The notes beneath the pieces were generated by a model that saw nothing but the letters and a program-made list of their open reading frames with translations, had not been told where the DNA came from and ran no database searches. This document shows, one piece after another, positions 1-4,815 of a stretch of DNA of 5,239 bases (positions are counted from its first letter, which is position 1; the number at the start of each line of letters is the position of its first letter). The position numbers were made by a program, and so were the translations under genes. The DNA is from Bacillota bacterium (GTDB lineage: Bacteria; Bacillota; Sulfobacillia; JAJZYS01; JAJYTV01), in contig JAJYTV010000164.1 in assembly GCA_021792885.1 (NCBI GenBank), positions 1 through 5,239 on the forward strand, read 5' to 3'.

Positions 1-579
1 GGGGAAGGCGAAGCTCTTGCTGGTGATCGATGCGCTGGTGCCCGCCGATGTCGTGTAGATGAACGCGAAGTGCACCGTCGTGTGGGCCCACTTGCCGGGG
101 GGATTCGGGAAGAAGTAGCTGATGATCTCCCCGTCCGATCCCATCGAGAAGCCTCCCTGCGGCTGGCCGAAGACGCTCGTCATGGCCTGCGACGGGGTCG
201 CAGACGCCATCACGCCTGCGGACGACACGGCCTGCAGCGTCTCGAGCGTCCATCCTTGCGGCACGTTCGCCACCGACAGCATCGCCATCGCACCGCCGGA
301 CGTCTGGCTGGGCGGTGCGAGCGTGTAGCTGAGGGTCGGGACGTTCTGGGCGGTCCCGGTGCTGCCTGCCTGCGTGCCGCTGGCGGCGCTCGAGGCGGCG
401 GCGCCGGCAGCCTCGGTGGAGCCGCTGGCCGGGGGCGCGGGCGCCTTCTGTTTTTGCGTCTTGGCATGGTGGGCCGGATGGCCTTGCGGCTTCGCGGCCG
501 TCGTCTGGCTACCGCATCCCGCGAGCAGGATCGCGGCGGCGACCGCCGCGGCGACGTGCCCTACGCGCGTCTTCGACAA
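1..579 (-). CDS. Putative lipoprotein, unknown function (N-terminal 193 residues; 3' end cut by window)
   Basis: The frame is open from a TTG at 579-577 to the window edge with no stop, so the C-terminus is missing. TTG is the only plausible start: an in-frame TAA lies a few codons upstream with no ATG or GTG between, and GGAGG (593-589) sits 9 nt before it. The N-terminus has Lys3 and Arg5, a hydrophobic Ala/Val/Ile/Leu core, and the lipobox L19-A20-G21-C22, so Cys22 should be lipidated and the protein exported by Sec. Residues 23 to about 78 form a low-complexity Ala/Gly/Ser/Thr/Pro linker with a basic His/Lys/Gln patch near 34-45. From about residue 80 the sequence looks like a folded, beta-rich domain (LSYTLAPP, GWTLETLQAV, IISYFFPNPPGKW, VHFAFIYTT). 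I do not recognise the family. Gly at +2 after Cys would suit outer-membrane sorting in a Gram-negative, or simple membrane anchoring in a Gram-positive. It is divergent from the membrane-protein gene at 1081. The lipoprotein call is firm; no function can be given. Confidence 0.85.
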   Translation of the reverse strand, partial: MSKTRVGHVAAAVAAAILLAGCGSQTTAAKPQGHPAHHAKTQKQKAPAPPASGSTEAAGAAASSAASGTQAGSTGTAQNVPTLSYTLAPPSQTSGGAMAMLSVANVPQGWTLETLQAVSSAGVMASATPSQAMTSVFGQPQGGFSMGSDGEIISYFFPNPPGKWAHTTVHFAFIYTTSAGTSASITSKSFAFP

Positions 580-588
580 GATTCGCCA

Positions 589-593
589 CCTCC
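589..593 (-). promoter_or_regulatory. Shine-Dalgarno deciding the TTG start of the lipoprotein gene
   Basis: On the minus strand GGAGG is followed by 9 nt and then TTG. A nearby ATG (599-597) is in another frame and lies upstream of this SD. The site therefore fixes translation at the TTG that places the lipobox at residues 19-22. Confidence 0.75.
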
Positions 594-803
594 GGCATCT
601 GGATTACCCGCCGCACGACGCAACTCCTGCCGCCCGCCGCGAAGGCATGGTCCGAGCGCCACGTGCGGGAAGGCACAGTGCGGCCCCCGCCGCAACCCGG
701 GCGAGCGGGCGGCGGGCGCGGCGCGGGCCCATTTGTACCACGCGAAAGCGATGTGCTGCACCGCGCTCCGCGCCCGGGACGAGCCCTCGGCGCCCGATCC
801 CAG

Positions 804-821
804 CCGAATGGAACCGAATGG
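804..821. repeat. Tandem direct repeat CCGAATGG, 10-bp period
   Basis: CCGAATGG occurs at 804-811 and again at 814-821, separated by AA. The 10-bp period is about one helical turn, a spacing used by proteins that bind direct half-sites on one DNA face. A related ACCCAATGG lies at 891-899. The repeat is seen directly; a regulatory role is inferred only from its place in the divergent spacer. Confidence 0.4.
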
Positions 822-858
822 CCGCCTGCGCGTCCGGGCTGCAGCCTTGCCAGTGCGC

Positions 859-885
859 CGCTCGGACGCCTTGAGGGTCCGAGCG
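859..885. repeat. Perfect 9-bp inverted repeat (hairpin/operator-like dyad)
   Basis: CGCTCGGAC at 859-867 is the exact reverse complement of GTCCGAGCG at 877-885. The 9-nt loop (868-876) can add a CC/GG pair pair-set with one bulged G. No T-tract follows on either strand, so an intrinsic terminator is unlikely. A third copy of the half-site lies at 650-658, within an 11-bp direct repeat GGTCCGAGCGC (649-659 and 876-886). The position between divergent genes suits a regulator-binding dyad, but this is inference. Confidence 0.5.
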
Positions 886-1000
886 CATGCACCCAATGGC
901 TGGTAGCCGTCCATCGGCCCCTGCGCCCGGGTACCGGACGCACCGCCGATCTAGGGCCTGCTTGCTCGTTTCTTCACAAAGCTCTGCGCGCGATATTGGT

Positions 1001-1068
1001 TTTGGCAGAAGGTTCTGGGAGGCCAGAACGCAAGACGCGCCCGCGCCGCGGCACGCGAGTCTGCCAAA
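1001..1068 (+). promoter_or_regulatory. Candidate structured leader (nested inverted repeats) before the DUF981-like gene
   Basis: TTTGGCAGA (1001-1009) pairs perfectly with TCTGCCAAA (1060-1068), giving a 9-bp closing helix. Inside it, GTTCTGG (1012-1018) pairs with CCAGAAC (1023-1029) around a GAGG loop. CGCG (1036-1039) can pair with CGCG (1054-1057), with a further four pairs inside (1041-1044 with 1048-1051). The result is a plausible three-way junction with an unpaired GCAAGA linker at 1030-1035. The closing helix ends two bases before the GGGAGG ribosome-binding site (1071-1076), a layout typical of cis-regulatory RNAs that gate translation. It matches no riboswitch class I can recall. 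A DNA operator, or chance in GC-rich sequence, remains possible. No transcription start is known, so whether 1001 is transcribed is unproven. Confidence 0.4.
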
Positions 1069-1070
1069 CA

Positions 1071-1076
1071 GGGAGG
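1071..1076 (+). promoter_or_regulatory. Shine-Dalgarno GGGAGG of the DUF981-like gene
   Basis: GGGAGG ends 4 nt before the GTG at 1081 and 10 nt before the ATG at 1087. Both spacings are at the edge of normal, so the start could be either codon; they differ by only two residues. Confidence 0.7.
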
Positions 1077-1080
1077 CTCA

Positions 1081-1647
1081 GTGGCTATGATCGACTACCT
1101 TGCCGTCATGCTGGTCACCGTCGGGATCGGCCTCGCACTCCTCGCGTTCTACCTCTACTTCGCTCCGGACGAGAGCAAGCGCCAGACCTGGGGCGGCGGC
1201 TTCCTGACCGTCGGTCTCGTGCTCTTCTTCCTCGCGCTCAACATCGACCTGCACTGGATCCTGCCGAGCAGCTACAACATCGCCTTCGGCGAGCCCGCGC
1301 TGCTGTTCGCCGCGATCTACGGCGTCACCGGCATCCTGCTCCTGCTCAAGCAGGACATCCTCGGCCCCTCCATCGTCGGCTTCTTCGCCGGCATCGTCCC
1401 GATCGTCGTCGGCCTCCGCATGATGAACATGGGCATGACCAGCGAGCCCGGCCTCTCGGGCACCGGCTACATCCTCGCCGGCCTCGGCGGCATGCTCAAC
1501 CTGCCGGCGATCGGCTACAAGAACCAGCGGGCCGTCGCGATCCTCGCAGCCATCGTCCTGATCGTCGGTGCCGTCATCTTCGCCTACATGGGCTACGGCG
1601 CATTCTGGAGCCACCTGGCCGCGTTCGCCAAGTACGCCCCCAAGTAA
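1081..1647 (+). CDS. DUF981-like six-helix integral membrane protein
   Basis: The 188-residue product starts at GTG 1081 (alternative ATG 1087, MIDYL) and ends at TAA 1645-1647. Hydrophobic segments at about 4-27, 38-57, 72-90, 93-113, 124-145 and 151-175 predict six transmembrane helices that fill nearly the whole protein. The loop after helix 2 carries W59, P62 and the run SYNIAFGEP (64-72). From memory, a motif of this kind together with the FIDYL-type N-terminus is characteristic of DUF981, a membrane family of unknown function from archaea and some bacteria; this is recall, not a search. The conserved polar E71 and N66 at the membrane edge are candidates for function. AmiS/UreI channels have similar size and helix number, but I see none of their motifs. 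The gene stands alone, with a possible structured leader in front and a strong hairpin behind, so it is probably monocistronic. The coding call is very firm and the family call moderate. Confidence 0.9.
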   Translation: MAMIDYLAVMLVTVGIGLALLAFYLYFAPDESKRQTWGGGFLTVGLVLFFLALNIDLHWILPSSYNIAFGEPALLFAAIYGVTGILLLLKQDILGPSIVGFFAGIVPIVVGLRMMNMGMTSEPGLSGTGYILAGLGGMLNLPAIGYKNQRAVAILAAIVLIVGAVIFAYMGYGAFWSHLAAFAKYAPK

Positions 1648-1700
1648 CCGACGGCAGCGGGGAGGTCGCTTCCACCGCGGCGCAACCGACGCCCCCGCCC

Positions 1701-1726
1701 GGAGGTCGGCCGAAAGGCCGGCCTCC
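1701..1726. terminator. Hairpin terminator, probably bidirectional
   Basis: GGAGGTCGGCC (1701-1711) pairs with GGCCGGCCTCC (1716-1726) through 11 pairs, one a T-G wobble, closed by a GAAA tetraloop (1712-1715). On the plus strand TTCCGTT follows, a weak T-rich tail. It lies 53 nt after the stop of the DUF981-like gene. It also lies 6 nt after the stop of the minus-strand coding-like fragment (1733-1829), so it probably ended transcripts from both sides. The stem is certain from the sequence; the lack of a full U-tract makes terminator efficiency uncertain. Confidence 0.7.
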
Positions 1727-1732
1727 TTCCGT

Positions 1733-1829
1733 TCAGGCGATCTCCTCGCGCGTCGACTCCTGGCGCAGGTGCAGTCCGGACCCGACGATCTCCTTCAGTC
1801 GGATGAGTCTATCAAGTACTATCTAGATT
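1733..1829 (-). pseudogene. Possible 3' remnant of a lost minus-strand gene
   Basis: Read on the minus strand, the frame ending in TGA at 1735-1733 gives about 29 residues: IVLDRLIRLKEIV followed by GSGLHLRQESTREEIA. The fragment has a natural amphipathic composition. From about 1809 down to the stop nearly every codon ends in G or C, as in the real genes here. Upstream, the frame enters the A+T-rich island and meets a stop (TAG near 1830), with no ATG, GTG or TTG in between. The stop sits 6 nt before the shared hairpin, exactly where a convergent gene would end. This suggests that the 5' part of a gene was deleted or replaced at about 1810-1830. It is equally possible that this is a chance coding-like stretch. 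I do not recognise the parent family. Confidence 0.3.
1794..1822 (+). promoter_or_regulatory. Possible sigma-70-type promoter for the propeller gene
   Basis: TTCAGT (1794-1799) and TACTAT (1817-1822) are separated by 17 bp and match the -35 and -10 consensus at 3/6 and 4/6 positions. They lie at the edge of the only A+T-rich stretch in the spacer. The same stretch carries CTATC repeated at 1809-1813 and 1819-1823 and the palindrome ATCTAGAT (1821-1828), either of which could be a regulator site. The promoter would give an untranslated leader of about 135 nt. The assignment is weak. Confidence 0.3.
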
Positions 1830-1964
1830 ATTTCACGCAGTTATTACCCCGCTGGCGACCGTTCTGCGCCGGCGAAGGGCACACCTGCCGCGCCCCGGGC
1901 GGCGCAGGAACGGCCTGGACGGAAGCGAAAGCCTTCATCAAGCACTCGCGGAAGGGGCGGTCTC

Positions 1965-4088
1965 GTGCTGCGGCCATGGCTTCCTCTCGCCGCGCTGGCC
2001 GCACTCTGTGCGGCCGCCTTCGCGTTCGCCGCGAACCAGGCCTCCTCGCCGGCCCTCCACCCCCTCGCGTCCACCGGAACGTGGCATGCGATCGGGCCGG
2101 CACCGGTGCGCGGCGATCCCTTCGCCGGCAACGTGAGCGGCCGGGTGACGAGCATCGCCGTCGCCCCGGGCGGTACGATCTACGCGGGCGCAGCGAGCGG
2201 CGGCGTCTGGTCCTCCGCAAATGGCGGCAAGATCTGGCGCCCGCTCACCGACAGCCAGCCGGATCTCGCGATCGGCGCCCTCGCGCTCGACCCCCGCAAT
2301 CCCCAGGTGATCTACGCCGCGACCGGCGAGAACGACGACTGCGGCGACTGCTTCTACAGCGACGGCGTGCTGCGCTCCGAGAACGCGGGCAAGTCCTGGC
2401 AGCTCCTCGGCCGCAGCACCTTCTACGGGCACTACCTCTCAAGCATCCTCGTCGACCCGCAGCAGCCGCAGCGGCTGTACGTCGCGGGCGACCTCGGCGT
2501 CGTGCGCTCGAACGACGGGGGCGTGCACTGGCACACGGTGCTGCGCGAGCCGACGACGGACATCCTCTTCGCTCCCGGCCGCCCGCAGGTTCTGTTCGCG
2601 GGCGTGATGGGGGTCGGCGTCGAGGAATCCCTGAACGGCGGCAACACGTGGCAAAGGCTCTCGGGCGGCCTGCCAAACCGGCGCAGCCTGATCGGCCGCA
2701 TCTCCCTCGCAATCGCGCCGAGCGATCCAAAGGTCATGTATGCCGCCTATGCGGGGCTGCGGCGCAACTGCCAGGACTGCCTCCTGGGCCTCTACGCGAC
2801 CCACGACGCCGGCAGGACCTGGACGAAGCTCAAGGTAAAGGACTACTTCCGCGAGCCGGGAACACCGGTAGCCGCGCAGGGCGACTACGACAACGTGCTC
2901 GCCGTATCGCCGGCAAACCCGAACGTCCTCTTCGCCGGCGGCGTCGACCTCCTCGCCACCGCAAACGGCGGCAAGACCTGGACCGACCTCGTCCAGAACG
3001 ACTACCTGCACACGGACCAGCACGCGCTCGTCTTCGCGAACGGGAACCTCTACATCGGCAACGACGGCGGCGTCTACGAGCTGACGCCAGCCGGTAGACT
3101 CCTCGACCTGAACACGAACCTCTCGATCACGCAGGTCTACCAGGGGGTCGCGGTCTCTCCCCACGGCATGCGCATCCTCGCAGGCTTCCAGGACAACGGC
3201 ACCGCGCTCTACCACAGCGCCACCGGCCGCTGGACCTCGGAGATCGACGGGGATGGCGCCTACAACCTGATCCTTCCCGGCAAGCACGGCGCGCTGCTCG
3301 GAGAAGTGGACGGCCAGCTGCAGCGATCGAGCGATCGCGGCGCGCGCTGGCGCACGCCCAAGCTGCCCGGCCACCTGGCGGGGCCGATGGCGTCCGACCC
3401 GATCGCGCCGGGCGACGTGCTGCTCGGCGAGGCGAACGTCTGGCAGTCGACCAATGGCGGGAGGCGCTGGGTGCGGCGCACGCGCGTGCGGGATGCGGGC
3501 CCACTGGGCGCGATCGCCGTCGCGCCCTCCAATCCGGAGGTCGTCTACGCCGGCTGGCAGAACGGCCTCCTCGAGATGTCGCAGAACGGCGGGCGCAGCT
3601 GGCGCGACATCGGGCCTGCCGCATGGCCGACGACCTGCCCGCCGGGACCGGGGGCGGTCCCGGACCTGAACATCACCGGCATCAGCGTCTCCCAGGCCGA
3701 CCCCTACCGCGTCTTCGTCGCCCTCGCCTACTCCTACCCGCAGTCGCTTCCGGACTGCCCGTTCATCCTCGAGACGCCGTCCGCGAACGCATCATGGCCC
3801 GCCTGGGTGAACATCGCGGGCAATCTCCCGTCCTTTGCCGTCAACGACGTGCTCGCGGGGCCGAGCGGCCTCTACGCCGCCCTCGGCCGGGGCGTCTTCT
3901 ACAGCGCGGGCGCGGACTCGACCTGGCGGCCGCTCGGGAAGGGCCTCCCGAACGTCGAGGTGACAGGCCTCACCCAGGCGCCGCGCGGCGGCCTCGTCGC
4001 GGCCACCTACGGGCGCGGCGTCTGGGTCCTGCCCGCGCACCGCGATGGGCGCTTACGCGCGCAGGCTGGCGAGCGCCTCCTCCACTGA
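1965..4088 (+). CDS. Secreted BNR/Asp-box beta-propeller protein (VPS10/sortilin-like 'glycosyl hydrolase' type)
   Basis: The 707-residue product starts at GTG 1965, 7 nt after an AAGGGG (1952-1957) SD. The first 22 residues form a signal peptide: Arg3, an Ala/Leu core, and probable cleavage after AFA (20-22). Cys15 has Leu before it, so there is no lipobox. Nine Asp-box motifs (S/T-x-D/N-x-G-x-x-W) end at W91, W145, W189, W229, W286, W339, W462, W502 and W546, and a degenerate one ends at W654. Between them are blade strands such as IYAGAASGGVW, VIYAATGE, VLFAGGVDLL and VVYAGWQNGL. FQDNGT (408-413) and GNDGGVYEL (365-373) are typical of this propeller class, and the end (TYGRGVWVLP) is a usual closing strand. 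Two propellers of about seven blades fit the length. I see no sialidase FRIP motif and no extra C-terminal sorting or anchor domain. CxxC pairs at 126/129 and 269/272, plus C558 and C598, suggest disulfides. The role is probably extracytoplasmic binding or an unknown glycan or protein interaction; enzyme activity is unproven. Its last 36 nt overlap the convergent hydrolase gene. Confidence 0.93.
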   Translation: MLRPWLPLAALAALCAAAFAFAANQASSPALHPLASTGTWHAIGPAPVRGDPFAGNVSGRVTSIAVAPGGTIYAGAASGGVWSSANGGKIWRPLTDSQPDLAIGALALDPRNPQVIYAATGENDDCGDCFYSDGVLRSENAGKSWQLLGRSTFYGHYLSSILVDPQQPQRLYVAGDLGVVRSNDGGVHWHTVLREPTTDILFAPGRPQVLFAGVMGVGVEESLNGGNTWQRLSGGLPNRRSLIGRISLAIAPSDPKVMYAAYAGLRRNCQDCLLGLYATHDAGRTWTKLKVKDYFREPGTPVAAQGDYDNVLAVSPANPNVLFAGGVDLLATANGGKTWTDLVQNDYLHTDQHALVFANGNLYIGNDGGVYELTPAGRLLDLNTNLSITQVYQGVAVSPHGMRILAGFQDNGTALYHSATGRWTSEIDGDGAYNLILPGKHGALLGEVDGQLQRSSDRGARWRTPKLPGHLAGPMASDPIAPGDVLLGEANVWQSTNGGRRWVRRTRVRDAGPLGAIAVAPSNPEVVYAGWQNGLLEMSQNGGRSWRDIGPAAWPTTCPPGPGAVPDLNITGISVSQADPYRVFVALAYSYPQSLPDCPFILETPSANASWPAWVNIAGNLPSFAVNDVLAGPSGLYAALGRGVFYSAGADSTWRPLGKGLPNVEVTGLTQAPRGGLVAATYGRGVWVLPAHRDGRLRAQAGERLLH

Positions 4089-4607
4089 GAGCACCTGCGC
4101 GAAGTCTCCCATCGCGGCGCAGGTCGCGCGCTGGATGTCCGCCGCGGAGACGATCTCCCCGCCGAGCGGCCGATCCCGCGTCGCCGTCGCGTCGCGCAGG
4201 AAGATGGGCTGCAGGCCGCGCTCCGCCGCCTGGCGCGTCGTCGTATCGCAACAGACGTGCGTCATGAAGCCCGAGACGTAGACCGTGTCGACGCCGGCCC
4301 GGCGCAGATACGCGGCGAGCGGTGTCTGCGTGAACGATCCAGGGAAATGCTTTGTAAGGAGGTACTCGCGAGGCTCCACCGAGAGCGAAGGATGCATGCG
4401 CACCCCCTCGGAACCCGCGCGGAACACGGGACTTTGCGGATCGAGCGCCTCGTGGACCATGTGGAACACCGGGAGCTCTGCAGCGCGGAAGGCGGCGAGC
4501 ATCGCCGCGATCTGCGCGAGGGCCGCCTCGCCTCCCTCGACGGGCCAGCGGCCGTGCGGGCGGAAGTACTCCTGCTGTGCATCGATGACGAGGAGCGCGG
4601 GTCGCAT
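4053..4607 (-). CDS. Cysteine hydrolase, isochorismatase-like fold
   Basis: The product is 184 residues from ATG 4607-4605 to TAA 4055-4053, a usual length for the family. Asp9 (LLVIDAQQEYF), Lys86 (LLTKHFPGSF) and Cys119 (SGFMTHVCCDTT) form the Asp-Lys-Cys triad of isochorismatase-like hydrolases, which cleave amide or related C-N bonds or vinyl ethers through a cysteine nucleophile. By alignment to the usual T-H-x-C-V-x-x-T motif, Cys119 is the nucleophile and Cys120 replaces the common Val. The C-terminal half (DAxATRDRPLGGEIVSAADIQRATCAAMGDFAQVLSVEEAL) has the usual family layout, with no extra domain. The frame stays open upstream to an ATG at 4709, but those 34 residues are Pro/Arg/Cys-rich and unlike the family, whose members start just before the first beta strand. 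AAAGG lies about 12 nt before the chosen ATG, a long spacing. The substrate cannot be told from sequence; nicotinamidase, biuret-type and orphan members share these residues. It is a soluble cytoplasmic enzyme, divergent from the response regulator and overlapping the propeller gene tail to tail. Confidence 0.92.
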   Translation of the reverse strand: MRPALLVIDAQQEYFRPHGRWPVEGGEAALAQIAAMLAAFRAAELPVFHMVHEALDPQSPVFRAGSEGVRMHPSLSVEPREYLLTKHFPGSFTQTPLAAYLRRAGVDTVYVSGFMTHVCCDTTTRQAAERGLQPIFLRDATATRDRPLGGEIVSAADIQRATCAAMGDFAQVLSVEEALASLRA

Positions 4608-4721
4608 CGGCGCATCACACCTTTCGCGCGGCGAGAGTTCGCCTTTGCGCGCGCAGCACCTGCACCCCGGTGACGGCGCGAGGAGGGGCGGGCGCTCGAA
4701 GGCGGGCAAGCCGCAGCCTCA

Positions 4722-4735
4722 TGCCCGCGCGGGCA
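4722..4735. repeat. 14-bp perfect palindrome in divergent spacer
   Basis: TGCCCGCGCGGGCA is its own reverse complement. It lies 114 bp upstream of the hydrolase ATG and 80 bp upstream of the response-regulator GTG, so a dimeric regulator could act on either or both genes. The palindrome is fact; the operator role is inference and GC-rich palindromes arise easily in such DNA. Confidence 0.35.
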
Positions 4736-4782
4736 CGGAGCGAGCGCGGTCGGCAGGAGGTTTGCGGCCTCTGAAGGAACTG

Positions 4783-4802
4783 CCGTGAGACAACCTGTGA
4801 GA
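4783..4802. repeat. Direct repeat CCGTGAGA / CTGTGAGA, 12-bp period
   Basis: CCGTGAGA (4783-4790) and CTGTGAGA (4795-4802) agree at 7 of 8 positions and lie just before the response-regulator start. OmpR/PhoB-type regulators bind tandem direct half-sites about one turn apart, so autoregulation is conceivable. The second copy overlaps the probable SD (GAGAGG, 4799-4804). The evidence is thin. Confidence 0.25.
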
Positions 4803-4815
4803 GGCGGTGTCGGCG

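Larger units (their letters stand above)
580..1080. other. 501-nt divergent intergenic region, no convincing gene
   Basis: This stretch lies between the divergent lipoprotein and DUF981-like genes and must hold the promoters of both. Frames stay open across it on both strands, but this is expected at such GC content. Their translations are runs of Arg, Ala, Pro and Gly with no domain-like pattern, and none is joined to a convincing start and SD. Recognisable elements are three copies of GTCCGAGCG (two forming a hairpin at 859-885), a tandem CCGAATGG repeat (804-821), and the nested inverted repeats at 1001-1068. No tRNA-like or rRNA-like sequence was seen. I could not assign a clean sigma-70 promoter. 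TTCACA at 973-978 is a good -35 match, but no good -10 lies at normal spacing. Confidence 0.6.
1648..1964. other. 317-nt spacer: terminator, gene-tail fragment, AT-rich island
   Basis: No intact gene lies here. In order it holds the hairpin at 1701-1726, the minus-strand coding-like fragment ending at 1733, an A+T-rich island at about 1808-1848 that stands out sharply from its surroundings, and an ordinary GC-rich leader to the GTG at 1965. The small minus-strand reading frame beginning at an ATG near 1937 and ending at 1828 has an unremarkable sequence, and I do not believe it is a gene. Confidence 0.6.

Noticed and set aside
973..999. Sigma-70 promoter with TTCACA as -35 before the DUF981-like gene
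   Set aside because: The best -10 at usable distance (TATTGG, 15-bp spacing) matches poorly.
1003..1018. Sigma-54 promoter around TTGGCAG
   Set aside because: There is no GC dinucleotide at the required -12 spacing.
1078..1614. Acidic minus-strand frame antisense to the DUF981-like gene
   Set aside because: The Asp/Glu-rich composition is what the complement of a hydrophobic high-GC gene gives.
1081..1647. AmiS/UreI urea/amide channel identity, tempting because an amidase-like hydrolase is nearby
   Set aside because: Only size and helix number agree. The characteristic channel sequence is not seen, and the hydrolase is over 2 kb away on the other strand.
663..1826. Long plus-strand open frame of 387 codons across the first spacer and the DUF981-like gene
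   Set aside because: Its translation is Arg/Pro/Gly-rich with no domain pattern, and most of it overlaps the clearly coding membrane-protein frame.
2007..2009. Lipobox at Cys15 of the propeller protein
   Set aside because: The residue before Cys is Leu, not Gly, Ala or Ser. The AFA site at 20-22 is a better signal-peptidase I site.
2340..2781. Haem-binding motifs in the propeller
   Set aside because: The CxxC pairs are followed by Phe and Leu rather than His.
1568..3097. Plus-strand open frame of 509 codons overlapping the start of the propeller gene
   Set aside because: It is extremely Arg-rich, has no SD-supported start, and is out of frame with the nine Asp-box motifs.
2439..3374. Minus-strand open frame of 311 codons antisense to the propeller gene
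   Set aside because: It is a shadow of strong third-position GC bias, with no recognisable motif and no supporting context.
4608..4709. Extended start (ATG 4709) for the hydrolase
   Set aside because: The 34 extra residues are Pro/Arg/Cys-rich, unlike family members, which start just before the VIDAQ strand.
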